Shown here in pieces: positions 1-8,517 of a DNA stretch of 21,933 bases. The DNA lies in the NCBI RefSeq assembly GCF_000003605.2, contig NW_003145783.1, positions 93,334 to 115,266 of the forward strand. The letters run 5' to 3'. Each line of letters opens with the position of its first letter. Position 1 is the stretch's first letter. The notes under the pieces were generated by a model. It was given only the letters and a program-made list of their open reading frames with translations, searched no databases and was not told where the DNA came from. Source of the DNA: Saccoglossus kowalevskii (lineage: Eukaryota > Hemichordata > Enteropneusta > Harrimaniidae). A program made the position numbers and the translations under genes.

Positions 1-102
1 GCAGCGGACGACTACCGCGCTTTAACAGACCGAGTTCGTAGACGGGAAACTGAGAGATTACCATTAATAGCAAAAAGCCAGTATCACTGTTACAAAGACT
101 AA
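1..102 (+). CDS. possible 3' terminal coding exon, cut by the window edge, product unknown
   Basis: Frame 1 is open from the first base for 33 codons and ends at TAA (100-102). The other two forward frames close within about 50 bases. The stretch is GC-richer than the following DNA and encodes a charged peptide (segment RALTDRVRRRETERLPL) with the look of real protein. It could be the last coding exon of a plus-strand gene entering from the left. No acceptor can be assigned because the upstream sequence is missing, and no clear AATAAA follows within 300 bases. I do not recognise the product; a chance frame is possible. Confidence 0.28.
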   Translation, partial: AADDYRALTDRVRRRETERLPLIAKSQYHCYKD

Positions 103-466
103 AAAGACTCAACTACATATATCACTGATATTAGATTGACATTTTGACTTTAAAAACAAACATTTCACAACAGATAAAGTAACGACATTATATAACAACT
201 CTTGACTCAAAGAGAGAATAGACTCTTAATTTAGAACATATAGTCTATTAAAACATAATAATGGCCAGGCAACAACTTCTCATCAACAGAAGCACGCAAT
301 ACATGCAATAAGTTTGCATCATGTACGTACGGTGACCCTCTGATATCAGGGACACTGCGAGTATTACTGTTGTTAAAATTCGGAGGGATAATTTAAGGTT
401 GACGAATCAGGCTAATTCAACCTGAATGATTTATTTGAACCCCGATAAAATTATATATTTCGTTAG
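103..466. other. non-coding stretch, AT-rich, nothing recognised
   Basis: No open frame with coding character, RNA gene or long repeat is seen. If 1-102 is a terminal exon this would hold its 3' UTR. The minisatellite starts at its right end. Confidence 0.4.
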
Positions 467-1112
467 AAGGCTGTAGATGCCCGGTTTCATTCCTACGCAT
501 AAACGTTTATGCTTATACCGATAGAGGGCTCTAGATGCCCGGTTCCACCCCAGGCATGAATGGTCGTGCTTATACCGATAGAGGTCTCTAAATGACTGGT
601 TTCATTCCCACGTGTAAACGGCCCTGCTTACACCGATACAGGGCCCTAGATGCTCGATTCCATTCCCACGCGTGAACGTTTGTGCTAATACAGATAGAGG
701 GCCGTAGATGCTCGATTTCATTCCCATATGTGAACGTTTGTGCTTAAACCGATAAAGACCTCTAGATGATCGGTATCTTTCCCATGTATAAACGGTCGTA
801 CTTATACTGATAGAGGCCACTAGATGAACGGTTCCATTCCCACGCGTGAACGTTTGTGCTAACACCGATAGAGGGCCGTAGATGTTCAATTTCATTCCCA
901 CGTGTGAACGTTTGTGCTTATACCGATAGAGACCTCTAGATGATCGGTATCTTCCCATGTGTAAACGGTCGTACTTATACTGATAGAGGCCACTAGATGA
1001 CCGGTTCCATTCCCACGTGTAAACGGTCGTGCTTATACCGATCGAGGCCTCCAGATGCGTGATTTCATTCCACGTGTAAACGGTCGTGGTTTCACTGATA
1101 GAGGGATCTAAC
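467..1112. repeat. minisatellite, about 11 copies of a 57-58-bp unit
   Basis: The landmark GCTTATACCGATAGAGG and variants recur at 511, 568, 626, 684, 742, 800, 858, 916, 973, 1031 and 1088, a spacing of 57 or 58 bases. Each unit reads roughly as a GATAGAGGNCTCTAGATG block, then a GGTTCCATTCCCACGTG block, then TAAACGGTCGTGCTTATAC. Copies differ by several substitutions, so the array is not freshly amplified. Because three 58-bp units equal 58 codons, the minus strand stays open for 178 codons and encodes a 58-residue pseudo-repeat. That frame is a by-product of the array, not a gene. Confidence 0.92.
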
Positions 1113-1132
1113 ACTTTTAACTGGTCACTCAC

Positions 1133-1313
1133 CTGCATGTAAATTTCGCATAAATATTGTTAATTCGACTAGTTGTCGGTTCAGTAAAATGTGTTTTTTT
1201 TTCTTCTGGAATTCAAAATTACAGAAATAAGTTCCGTATTTACTAACTAATGCAGGTGTGTCTGAGGTCAATGGTTTTATGCAATGAACAACAAGTCCAT
1301 CTCTCGTCACCAA
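1133..1313 (-). CDS. weak candidate coding exon ending at a strong 5' splice site
   Basis: On the minus strand the reading frame is open from an ATG at 1313 to CATGCAG followed by GTGAGTG (donor at 1132-1127), a near-ideal 5' splice site. A possible acceptor (GAATTCCAG) lies inside the frame. The minisatellite would then sit just inside the following intron. A lysine run from a poly-A tract (about 1195-1205) argues against coding. No partner exon was found and the product is not recognised. Confidence 0.2.
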
Positions 1314-2090
1314 TCTTGATATGCGTGCAGTAACTAATAAGAAGAACGAGATTTGCTCCCGAACTATGCTTACATTGTCGAGTCTTATTGACCACCGTAC
1401 TCGAACTACTTAGAAAATTCTGCCATTTTTTTTCTCTGGAACGAGCATTAGAATTCGTATTCATAACGCCTTACTGTATGTAATTCTATTTGCCGCGTAA
1501 TCCCATTTTGTTAAAAAATATCGATGTGTTGAAATAAAATAGTTAATACAGAATTGTATTCACAGCTCAGCTCAGAATGCTTAATCTCATTCATATACGT
1601 GACTAAGGGATATACGAATGCAATTACACATGTGTAGAATTGGTACTCTCACGAATACAGTACAAAAAGTTGATTCTATCTATGAATACATGTATCGCAT
1701 CGAACACCACATTGGGTGATATTCCAATTATAACTCCTGGATAAACACATTGTCATAGCATCCACCGCAGATATTAAGATTAGGTTGATTTGATTTAGAT
1801 GTAGTTAATCTGACTTTACGCGGATTTGAGAAAAAAAAATATTTGTCAATTGTTGAACCACGTATGTCGCACCCAGCTATATTATAGAACATACGCTCAC
1901 TATTTTAGTCAACTATATGTCAACTGAGAGCTCTCGTCTCTTTAAAGTTGTAATGTCAGCGAAATAATGTGTATAACCGTGGAACTTTCGGGTTCTTATG
2001 TGTATTGTGGTAGCTACGGTATGCAAGACATCTGCTTTGCAAATAGCTGAATATTACCGAACAATTATGTGGTTTCGGCAACGTCCGAAT
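1314..2090. other. non-coding stretch, nothing recognised
   Basis: AT-rich sequence with poly-T/poly-A runs near 1425 and 1831. Open frames are short and lack coding character. No repeat or RNA gene was recognised. Confidence 0.4.
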
Positions 2091-2139
2091 CGCACGGTCC
2101 CGTGTCTTCGACCTATAGGCCTCTACACGATACCGTGCG
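2091..2139. repeat. hairpin, 15-bp arms with 2 mismatches
   Basis: CGCACGGTCCCGTGT (2091-2105) is complementary to ACACGATACCGTGCG (2125-2139) at 13 of 15 positions, with a 19-base spacer. It is the first of four strong stem-loops within 480 bases and GC-rich compared with its surroundings. Confidence 0.7.
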
Positions 2140-2180
2140 GGATCGCATCGGCTAATTGCGTATCTTAAGCAGTGAGATAT

Positions 2181-2213
2181 GATTGGGCGCGCTTCGAAAC
2201 AAGGCGCCCAATC
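2181..2213. repeat. perfect hairpin, 10-bp arms
   Basis: GATTGGGCGC (2181-2190) is repeated inverted as GCGCCCAATC (2204-2213) around a 13-base loop. A perfect GC-rich stem of this size is unlikely by chance in AT-rich DNA. It may be a MITE fragment or structured RNA; its role is unknown. Confidence 0.75.
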
Positions 2214-2285
2214 AGCTTGGACGTACCAAAATATAAAACAAAATTCTACTTCCTGTTTTTGTCGCTATGAAGACATCCCTCCCAC

Positions 2286-2311
2286 CACAGTCCCTCTATA
2301 GAGGGACTGTG
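2286..2311. repeat. perfect 26-bp palindrome
   Basis: CACAGTCCCTCTA (2286-2298) is followed directly by its reverse complement (2299-2311), with no spacer and no mismatch. Such spacerless palindromes are often termini or centres of foldback elements. No matching second terminus was found in the window. Confidence 0.85.
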
Positions 2312-2536
2312 CTCCCACACAAAACTGCGTCAATTGCTTGTACCGGATGAGGTTTGAGGGCACCAATACAGAAAACTTTCGCAATTTTATCATCACAGAT
2401 ATCACGATTCATGGGCGCCGCCATTTTGTTTATGAAATGAAACGCCAAAGAGGGATTTGTAACACGCAAACTGATTGGACAATGATTAGCCGCAACTGGC
2501 GACGCTGTTAAAATACGCATATTTGATGGTCGTTCT

Positions 2537-2567
2537 GCCAAGGTCTGTTTAGAGGCTTGACCTTGGC
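2537..2567. repeat. perfect hairpin, 9-bp arms
   Basis: GCCAAGGTC (2537-2545) is mirrored by GACCTTGGC (2559-2567) across 13 bases, the same loop length as the hairpin at 2181-2213. The stretch between this and the palindrome at 2286-2311 holds a minus-strand open frame of about 80 codons with no recognisable product. Confidence 0.65.
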
Positions 2568-2609
2568 TAGCGAAGATGTGGTTTCGGTTGCAATTGGGTT
2601 TTCACGACT

Positions 2610-2640
2610 GAAGATGAACTATATTACAAAATAAATATTC
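2610..2640 (+). repeat. dispersed 31-bp repeat, copy 1
   Basis: GAAGATGAACTATATTACAA and the 11 bases after it recur at 11715-11745 with 29 of 31 positions the same and in the same orientation. The flanks do not match, so this is probably the conserved end of a degenerate mobile element. Confidence 0.6.
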
Positions 2641-2933
2641 CTCGATGAATTAAGATTAGACTGAGATGGACGCCTATGTTTTATTTTTGTTTCCTGTATA
2701 ACCATTAAGGTTCCTACTTTTGGAATTCATATAGAAGATTATTTAATTCACGTTACCACAAAACTACGAATACCGCCACTATATTTCATATTACAGTTAT
2801 TGGAGAACATTTTGTAAATGAATAATACACTCATTTGAGATTTTATTTTAATAACGTTCTGTATTTATATCATGCAATGCTTTATGTACCCACATGTGTT
2901 CTATTTTATTTTTAACTATAAACTTTTATACAG
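2641..2933. other. non-coding AT-rich stretch
   Basis: No gene is seen. The T-rich end (2901-2930) could be the polypyrimidine tract of the acceptor at 2933. Confidence 0.35.
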
Positions 2934-3112
2934 GCAGCAGTGCTAATTTATACACTTCGATCTATATGCACCCTGTCAAGCTTATAAAACATTGTCATTG
3001 GAAATATCACTGCACTAAGAAGACTTCAAACAATAATTGTTACTACTCCAATGAAGATTATGAGCCGACCCCCTATCGATACTGGCTTCCTGAATTATTA
3101 CTTCCGTTGTGA
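2934..3112 (+). CDS. possible plus-strand terminal exon with poly-A signal, product unknown
   Basis: A T-rich tract ending in TTTTATACAG (acceptor at 2932-2933) precedes a frame (phase 1) that runs 59 codons to TGA (3110-3112). The peptide is rich in His, Cys, Tyr and Asn (segments KHCHWKYHCTKK and NEDYEPTPYRYWLPELL). AATAAA follows 61 bases after the stop. The same frame also reads from an ATG at 2894 as a 72-residue peptide with a short hydrophobic start, so a small secreted peptide is an alternative. A second forward frame is open over 2987-3210, which weakens the call. It may instead belong to the decayed retroelement at 3221. Confidence 0.28.
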
Positions 3113-3172
3113 ACATAGCTTTGTAATTACAACTGTTTGCAGTTGTTGCTGTAGTGAATACATTTTTAAATT

Positions 3173-3178
3173 AATAAA
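3173..3178 (+). terminator. poly-A signal AATAAA
   Basis: AATAAA lies 61 bases after the TGA at 3110-3112, followed by a GT-rich stretch (GCTGTGTT) a few bases on. This fits a polyadenylation site for the candidate terminal exon, but the hexamer alone is common in AT-rich DNA. Confidence 0.35.
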
Positions 3179-3220
3179 CCACGCTGTGTTAAAACGAAAT
3201 GCTCTTTGTAAATTGTGAGA

Positions 3221-3319
3221 ATGATTCAATTGCTTGGTGGTGATATTGTAACAAACCCTGGTCCTGTTATTTTCAGTCACTTCATGCACCTCAGGAGGAA
3301 TACATTTCAAAAAGTATAA
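3221..3319 (+). pseudogene. 2A-like NPGP peptide, probably a decayed LINE or NLR N-terminus
   Basis: The frame from ATG 3221 reads MIQLLGGDIVTNPGP, then 17 more residues to TAA (3317-3319). The segment matches the 2A consensus D-(V/I)-E-x-N-P-G-P, with V in place of E, after the usual leucine-rich, glycine-ending lead. Translational-recoding 2A sequences of this form are known at the start of CR1/L2-type non-LTR ORFs and of NLR proteins in sea urchins, lancelets and other invertebrates. Here the frame has a TAA four codons upstream and closes soon after. Upstream, a neighbouring frame (VLKRNALCKL) seems to lead into it, suggesting a frameshifted, dead copy. Nothing downstream is recognisable. 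Confidence 0.5.
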
Positions 3320-3769
3320 ATGTTTGTTTTGCTGTAATAATGATTGACAAACCTCATTGACGATGCTGAACGTTACCTTCCAAAAAACGTAAATTGCAAT
3401 TGGCCTCACTGTGATGACGCATGCGATGCGGAATACGAAAACCGGACCCGAAGCATGCGCACTGTGTACACAATATGCTAATAACGATGTTATGACGTAG
3501 ACATATCTCATAACTATTATTTTAAAGTGCAATTATTACTAGAAAGTTACTATGTAACGCCGGAATCACGATATTTGGTCTTGACCCCCGGTTTGTTGTG
3601 GTTATTTTAAGACTGTACACGCTTTCTTTTTACGCTTATCGCAGGCGTGAGTGTTGGCAAGCCTAAATAGGTTTCGATTGCATAAAGCGCCACCTGTGGT
3701 TGGTTGCAGACGGGAATAACGTGAAGGAATAATACACCAATGGAAATCGCAGGCACTTATAAATGTTAA
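3320..3769. other. non-coding stretch, possible SINE body
   Basis: A 144-codon minus-strand frame over 3098-3532 is antisense to the 2A remnant and matches nothing known to me. The part from about 3640 may be the body of the minus-strand SINE whose head is at 3770-3850. Confidence 0.3.
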
Positions 3770-3850
3770 AATACAAGATTCGAACACGTACCACGACATA
3801 GTCGCCTCAAGTGTACGCGTTCCCCGTTACACTACAACTTACCGTACCAA
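3770..3850 (-). mobile_element. tRNA-derived SINE head (degenerate tRNA-like promoter)
   Basis: Read on the minus strand, TTGTAGTGTAACGGGGAACG (about 3838-3819) resembles a Pol III A box and D-arm. GTGTTCGAATC (3787-3777) is one base from the canonical B box GGGTTCGAATC. The spacing is about 40-50 bases, as in tRNAs. No acceptor stem can be formed, so this is not a working tRNA gene. It is best read as the 5' head of an old tRNA-derived SINE continuing toward lower coordinates. Confidence 0.5.
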
Positions 3851-4280
3851 AATAAAAGTTGGTAATAGCGCAATGTAGTAATGATCGGTTGATCAGTTCT
3901 CGACGTCTTTAAAAGTGGATACATTCAATCCCTGGAGGTCAAAGGAGTTTTAGTTTGAGATACAAATTGTCAATTTGACAAATTCGTTTACAGATTTATT
4001 TTAAACACTAAACGTCAGCGCAAGGCACTAAATATACCTCGATGGTGACAGCAGTATATCGTGTTTTATTTAACTCACTACATCATTGCATGGCCGAACA
4101 ATTAATTATGGCGGTGTCAAGTAAAAATAGGTTGGAATGTCTACTAATCACAATGTTTGTATAAACTTGTTTCCTCAATGTCAACGTGTATTTACGTTCG
4201 TAATTCGACCTGTATAGCGTTTAAAAGGAAAAGTCAAGTCTAACAACACAATACTACCAGATGAAAGAGCTCGGTAAATG
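3851..4280. other. non-coding stretch
   Basis: No coding character. A small inverted repeat TTGTCAA/TTGACAA lies near 3966-3980. Otherwise nothing is recognised. Confidence 0.4.
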
Positions 4281-4990
4281 TAAGAACATGTGATTTACAG
4301 CTTTTTCATATTACTTTTCATTCTCTAGATATTTAAATTTTCATTAATTTATGTAGTCCACCATCTTGATCATTCAGCAAAGAGTTATGGGTAAAGTATG
4401 ACATCATATCCACTGTTGTCAGAAATTGAGAAAATGATTTTATCTAACTTCAAAAGTTGAACTTCAAATTGGCTGCATGGTAGCATGCATGTTCTGGTGC
4501 CAAACATGCATATAAAAATAGTTGTCATGACAACAGAACTGTAAATATTAATTTTTGTGTTTTTCTACCAAATGCTCAAATTTATATTATCAATGTGAGT
4601 ATGTTATATGGGTGATATATAACCTTTTGACCACAAAAAGGGGACAAAAAAGTGTCTTTCTACTTTTAACGATTTTATTGTTTTTACGTTTTTAGCAATA
4701 TCTTCACTTCATGTGTATTTGTAACATTCTAATTTCCATTACTATAATTATATACATGAGTAATTTGCACACTGAAAATTTGAAAGAAAAAAATGCATCA
4801 GTACTTCTCACGTTATATACTATAGATGAATACATTTTCTCAATTTCGTCATAACAGTGGATATGACGTCACACTTTACCTACAATCCTTTGCCGAAGAA
4901 TCAAGATGGCGGACTAAATTATACTAATGAAAAGTTGAATATCTAGAGAATGAAAAGTGATATAAAAAAACTGTAAATTACATTCTCCTG
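4281..4990. mobile_element. 710-bp MITE-like element with about 157-bp terminal inverted repeats
   Basis: The left arm (about 4281-4436) and the reverse complement of the right arm (about 4833-4990) align over their whole length. Shared blocks include ATTTACAG, ACTTTTCATTCTCTAGATAT, TAGTCCNCCATCTTGAT, GGTAAAGTNTGAC, CATATCCACTGTT and AATTGAGAAAATG. I estimate about 80 % identity by eye. The 396-bp centre has no coding frame, so the element is non-autonomous. Exact ends and the target-site duplication are not clear, and the divergence between the arms suggests an old insertion. Confidence 0.85.
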
Positions 4991-5045
4991 CATCTGTGGG
5001 GCTTTTTCTTGAGGGGTCATTATGTTGTTTGGCTTGATGTTTCCT

Positions 5046-5210
5046 TTAAAGCGGGAGGGTCGTCACCTGCGCACGCGCGGGAATTGAGTCCCAACAGACG
5101 ATAACAATACTCGCTAAAAACGCAAAGGCTCATGGGTAGACGCTTGTTTGTAAGCAATGACACGCTATGGCCATCTGACGCATGCGCACGTGACGATTCC
5201 CCCGCTTTAA
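5046..5210. mobile_element. 157-bp MITE flanked by TTAA target-site duplications
   Basis: TTAA at 5046-5049 and 5207-5210 bracket an element (5050-5206) whose ends are inverted repeats. The left arm begins AGCGGGAGGGTCGTCACCTG; the inverted right arm begins AGCGGGGGAATCGTCACGTG and continues with GCGCATGCG against GCGCACGCG. About 26 of the first 31 positions match. TTAA duplications are typical of piggyBac and Kolobok elements, and a purine-purine start is more Kolobok-like (from memory). There is no coding content. The arms are GC- and CpG-rich compared with the neighbours. Confidence 0.8.
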
Positions 5211-5825
5211 CATTCATTTCTATTGCTATTTATATTTTTCATATAGAGCCCGTCCTTTGCCGTGTCGGAAGTTTATCTATAATTAACTAATTAATTAAGT
5301 TTTATTATCGCAATAATAATTTACGTATTGTCATAATTAACTGATATGCTAAGTATGTATGATGGTTGCTCAACAGTTGAGATATATAGAACGATTCCTG
5401 TGTGTATTTGTGAAAATAGCTGTCGCCCCCATAATAGAACTGTTTTATAACGAGGTTATTAAGGAACAATACTAAGTCTTGTAGAATTAACTTCCAGGGG
5501 CATCAATGAAACAAATGGAAACTAAATATCCCAATGTCAGTATAACTGTTTGATTGAGAGCATTTTCTAGTCTTGCAATGTGTTAAAAAGTACCATCGGG
5601 TTGTAAGAGACATAGACTAATAATTCATCACGCAATATGTTGTGTAACAGTAATGTGTTATTTATCTTAAAGGGGCACCTTCCAGTTAAGATTAATTTTA
5701 CAACAAATTTACTTTCTGGATTAAAATAACAATGGATAACAAAAGATAGATTAACATTGCAAACAACATAAACAAAAGTGTCCCATGATTCTTTGGTGCA
5801 ATCCATGGGATTGAGCGGTTCCCGT
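5211..5825. other. non-coding AT-rich stretch
   Basis: Only short, overlapping frames on the minus strand near 5567-5898, without coding character. No repeat was identified. Confidence 0.4.
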
Positions 5826-7755
5826 TTAAGGATGCGGTAGAGTTATCATGCTCTAAAAAGTAAAAACTGTTTTCATGAGGAAAAGTGTTTTGAAGCATAG
5901 CAAATTGTATATTTTCTTGAAGCCCTTGTTCCTGTCTTTTTGAAAAAAATGATCTGTGACATGTACCACGAATTAGTCACGTGATTACTGAGTAAACATA
6001 GAGGAGAGGGGGCAAGGGTTATTTTCGTTCAACGTAATTGCAATATATTTTTTTAAAGGAATTTAAAAGCCTTTTATTTGTTATTGCAAGAAGTTATCAA
6101 AAAATGCTTCAAGGGTTTTATTCTGCGCCAAACGTTATCAATGTGTGTGAATTTCATGAAAGTAGGTCAATTTCTGACGACGCATAACTCACTTGAATGA
6201 CCTCTATGGCGTCAGATTTCTTCTGCTGGAAACGCCAAAAAACAAAACATTTGTCACGTTGTGCTAATTTTGGACATTTAAAGCATCAGATGGACTGATT
6301 TTTACAACAAAACACATAACATGGAGTCACTTAGTAGCCTTGCAGTAATAAAATCCAAAACTATTAAGTTTTGGGTCCGTATTCGTCCTCCAAAAAGAAG
6401 CGAAGTTGTTACAGTACACGGCGGCCCCGCATAACGTAGAACAGTTAGAGAGATAAATGACGTCATCTCATTATATATTCAAATCATGTTTACATGCGAA
6501 GCGTGGTCTGTATAACAAACGCTTGCCTCGTAACCGGAGAAAGAGGTTATTCCGAGGTCCAAGTGCATTAGTACTCGTACTGGTGTCAACCACTTCCCAA
6601 ATAACTCGTACACAGTTGCGTTAGGGTAACCAGTTTATTCAAGAAAGCGGTGAAAACTATAACAGGATAAAGAAATCACATTTCAAATGACGTCATCGCT
6701 GACTGACCGAACGAGCGTGAACGACTTATAGAACAATTTATGGAAATTGCGAAAAATACACTTATCTAATTACGACACTCGGCGCTAAGGTGGCCTGATC
6801 AACTCATGAGTCAATAAATTCAGAAAAATAACTTACTTCGCTGAGTCTAGTGTTCTTTTAGAATGACTTTATGTAGCGATCTTCAGTCGTACAAAACGCG
6901 ATTGGCGTACGCGTTTGAGACTCTAGCCCATAAAGTTATAGCGAACTCTGACCTACGCTGAACGTAACGCCCGCGCCTAAAGAGGGCGGTATACTATTAA
7001 AAGTGAAAGGGCGTTCAGCACAGAGGTCGACATGCCTAAACGCCAACCCCTAGTGCTAGTTAACTCAACAACATCCGACGTTTTGTCTTGTTCTAACAGA
7101 CACTCGACTTCCACGGCAACTTCGGAAACGGCGTCCTTGTACGGAACTTTGTCGATGGATGGCCTGGCGGCAATCCCACATAAGACACTAGTTTTTTCAA
7201 ACCTCGCCGACCTCTCCCAACTGCTCGTCCGACCAATACAGATTTTCGGTTGATATTAAATTGTCTGCCCGACTTTTTGGAAGATGGAAATTGATCATGT
7301 TTGCTGACGAAATTTTACCCTCTTGGTTTGAATACTCAAAGTGTGAACCCCATTGTACTGTCGGCAATGCGTTTCTGTTGTAGGTAAAGTTTCGCTTCCT
7401 CTGAACTGCGTTTTGAGTTTTTCCTTGGGACCTCTTTTTTGTGATTGATCAATAATCTGGAGCCGCAGTTGATATGAACGCGTCGTCTTCAGTGTGCACT
7501 GTTTCCGTCGTGAATGGATTATGCAAATTACGCAATAAGTCAATGTTATTGTTTGCGTCCAGACTTTTATCTCAAAAACAAATTGTACAGTATCCCGTTA
7601 TACAAGTAGTTTTTCTTATTTTTTTTTTTTTTAAAAAAAAGGGTATTCTAAATGTGTTTTAGTTTTAATTTTGATAAAATTATGAGCCCAATAACTTTAC
7701 AAAAGTAATAACAAAAAAAGCAAAATTCACGAAAATAACTCTACCGCATCCTTAA
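5826..7755. mobile_element. 1.92-kb TTAA-flanked DNA transposon with 17-bp perfect terminal repeats
   Basis: GGATGCGGTAGAGTTAT (5830-5846) is repeated exactly in inverted orientation at 7735-7751. Both copies are bordered on the outside by TTAA (5826-5829 and 7752-7755). A 21-base inverted match 1.9 kb apart is very unlikely by chance, and it has the form of a TTAA-target transposon (Kolobok or piggyBac type). No complete transposase frame is visible. Only a 93-codon coding-like stretch at 6977-7255 stands out, so the element is probably non-autonomous or decayed. Inside are two ATGACGTCAT palindromes, the CREB/ATF binding core (near 6457 and 6687). Confidence 0.7.
6977..7255. other. coding-like segment inside the 1.9-kb TTAA element, strand uncertain
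   Basis: On the minus strand 92 codons are open from after a TAA (7258-7256) to TAG (6979-6977), without an early ATG. Its middle (DAVSEVAVEVECLLEQDKTS) uses many G-first codons (GAC GCC GTT GAA GTT GCC GTG GAA GTC GAG), typical of true coding sequence. On the plus strand ATG 7032 to TGA 7253 gives 73 residues (start MPKRQPLVLVNSTTSD). This is preceded by a TATA-like TATACTATTAAAAG (6990-7003), an initiator-like TTCAGC (about 7013) and the two CRE palindromes. The two readings are antisense to each other. The codon pattern favours minus, the promoter-like signals favour plus. The product is unknown in either case. Confidence 0.3.
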
Positions 7756-8419
7756 GTTCTCCCTTCAGTACAGTAACGTGTTCTAATTTATCTGTCATTT
7801 TCTAAAAGTTCAACCGGTTAAGACACGTGCATTGAGAGTAATACAGAGGTGCGTATGGTGCTGCCGAATACAAACTATTCAGAATGCTGCTGTTTGGTCA
7901 GATCATATGATTTATTGACAATTCTATGCGCTTAAAATTTAACTTTTAACGTTTTTTTTTAAATGACTATTACAATCAATTAGGATAATAAAAATACATA
8001 CAACATAATAATATATCTTTTTTAAATCAATTTACAAATATATTCCATGCTACAAATTTAAATATTATTTAATGTTAATCCGTGTCCATTACACGCTATT
8101 TCGAGATGTATTTCACGCTTAGTTTGTCGTCGTGAGGTGTATGTCTGCTTACAGTGGTGAGGTGCGTGTTCGTGTGTTTGAATACCGTGCGTTGCGTGTT
8201 TATATGTTCGTAATGTACCTGTAACTTATAGTACCATAGAGCTAAAAAAGATCACTATGTTTTTAGACTTTCATTGGCTAGTGATATAAGGTTTGGGATA
8301 ACAAGAAAAGGAAGTACATTATATAGTGTGGAATATGATACTATGGACAGTCACTGACAAAATGAGTTGCAAGAGATCTACTTTACTACTCACTTTACCA
8401 ATCAACACATTTTATGATA
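7756..8419. other. non-coding stretch with GT-rich patch
   Basis: AT-rich, with T-runs near 7953 and a GT/CG-rich patch (8115-8205) of loosely repeated GTGAGGTG and GCGTGTT words. No gene was recognised. Confidence 0.4.
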
Positions 8420-8517
8420 AATATTTGGTACTCGTTGTCCAAAGTAACTATTCGAAATAGATACATGACAGTTTATGTACTCTGAATAGTTTCTTAGGAC
8501 GATGATTACCAAATATT
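8420..8517. repeat. foldback, 34-bp arms
   Basis: AATATTTGGTACTCGTTGTC and onward (8420-8453) pair with the inverted right arm (8484-8517) at 29 of 34 positions, with a 30-base loop. It is probably a small foldback element or a MITE relic. No target duplication is evident. Confidence 0.75.

Noticed and set aside
602-1138. 178-codon minus-strand ORF
   Set aside because: It is the read-through of the 58-bp minisatellite; its 58-residue period simply mirrors three repeat units.
2296-2541. 81-codon minus-strand ORF with alternative start
   Set aside because: No family recognised, it begins at TTG, and it is confined between two hairpins; probably part of a repeat.
3098-3532. 144-codon minus-strand ORF
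   Set aside because: Antisense to the 2A-like remnant, no recognised domain, and no splice or promoter support.
6193-6225. 33-bp minus-strand microexon (QKKSDAIEVIQ) with acceptor GGCGTTTCCAG and donor CAA/GTGAGT
   Set aside because: Isolated; lies inside the TTAA element with no phase-compatible partner.
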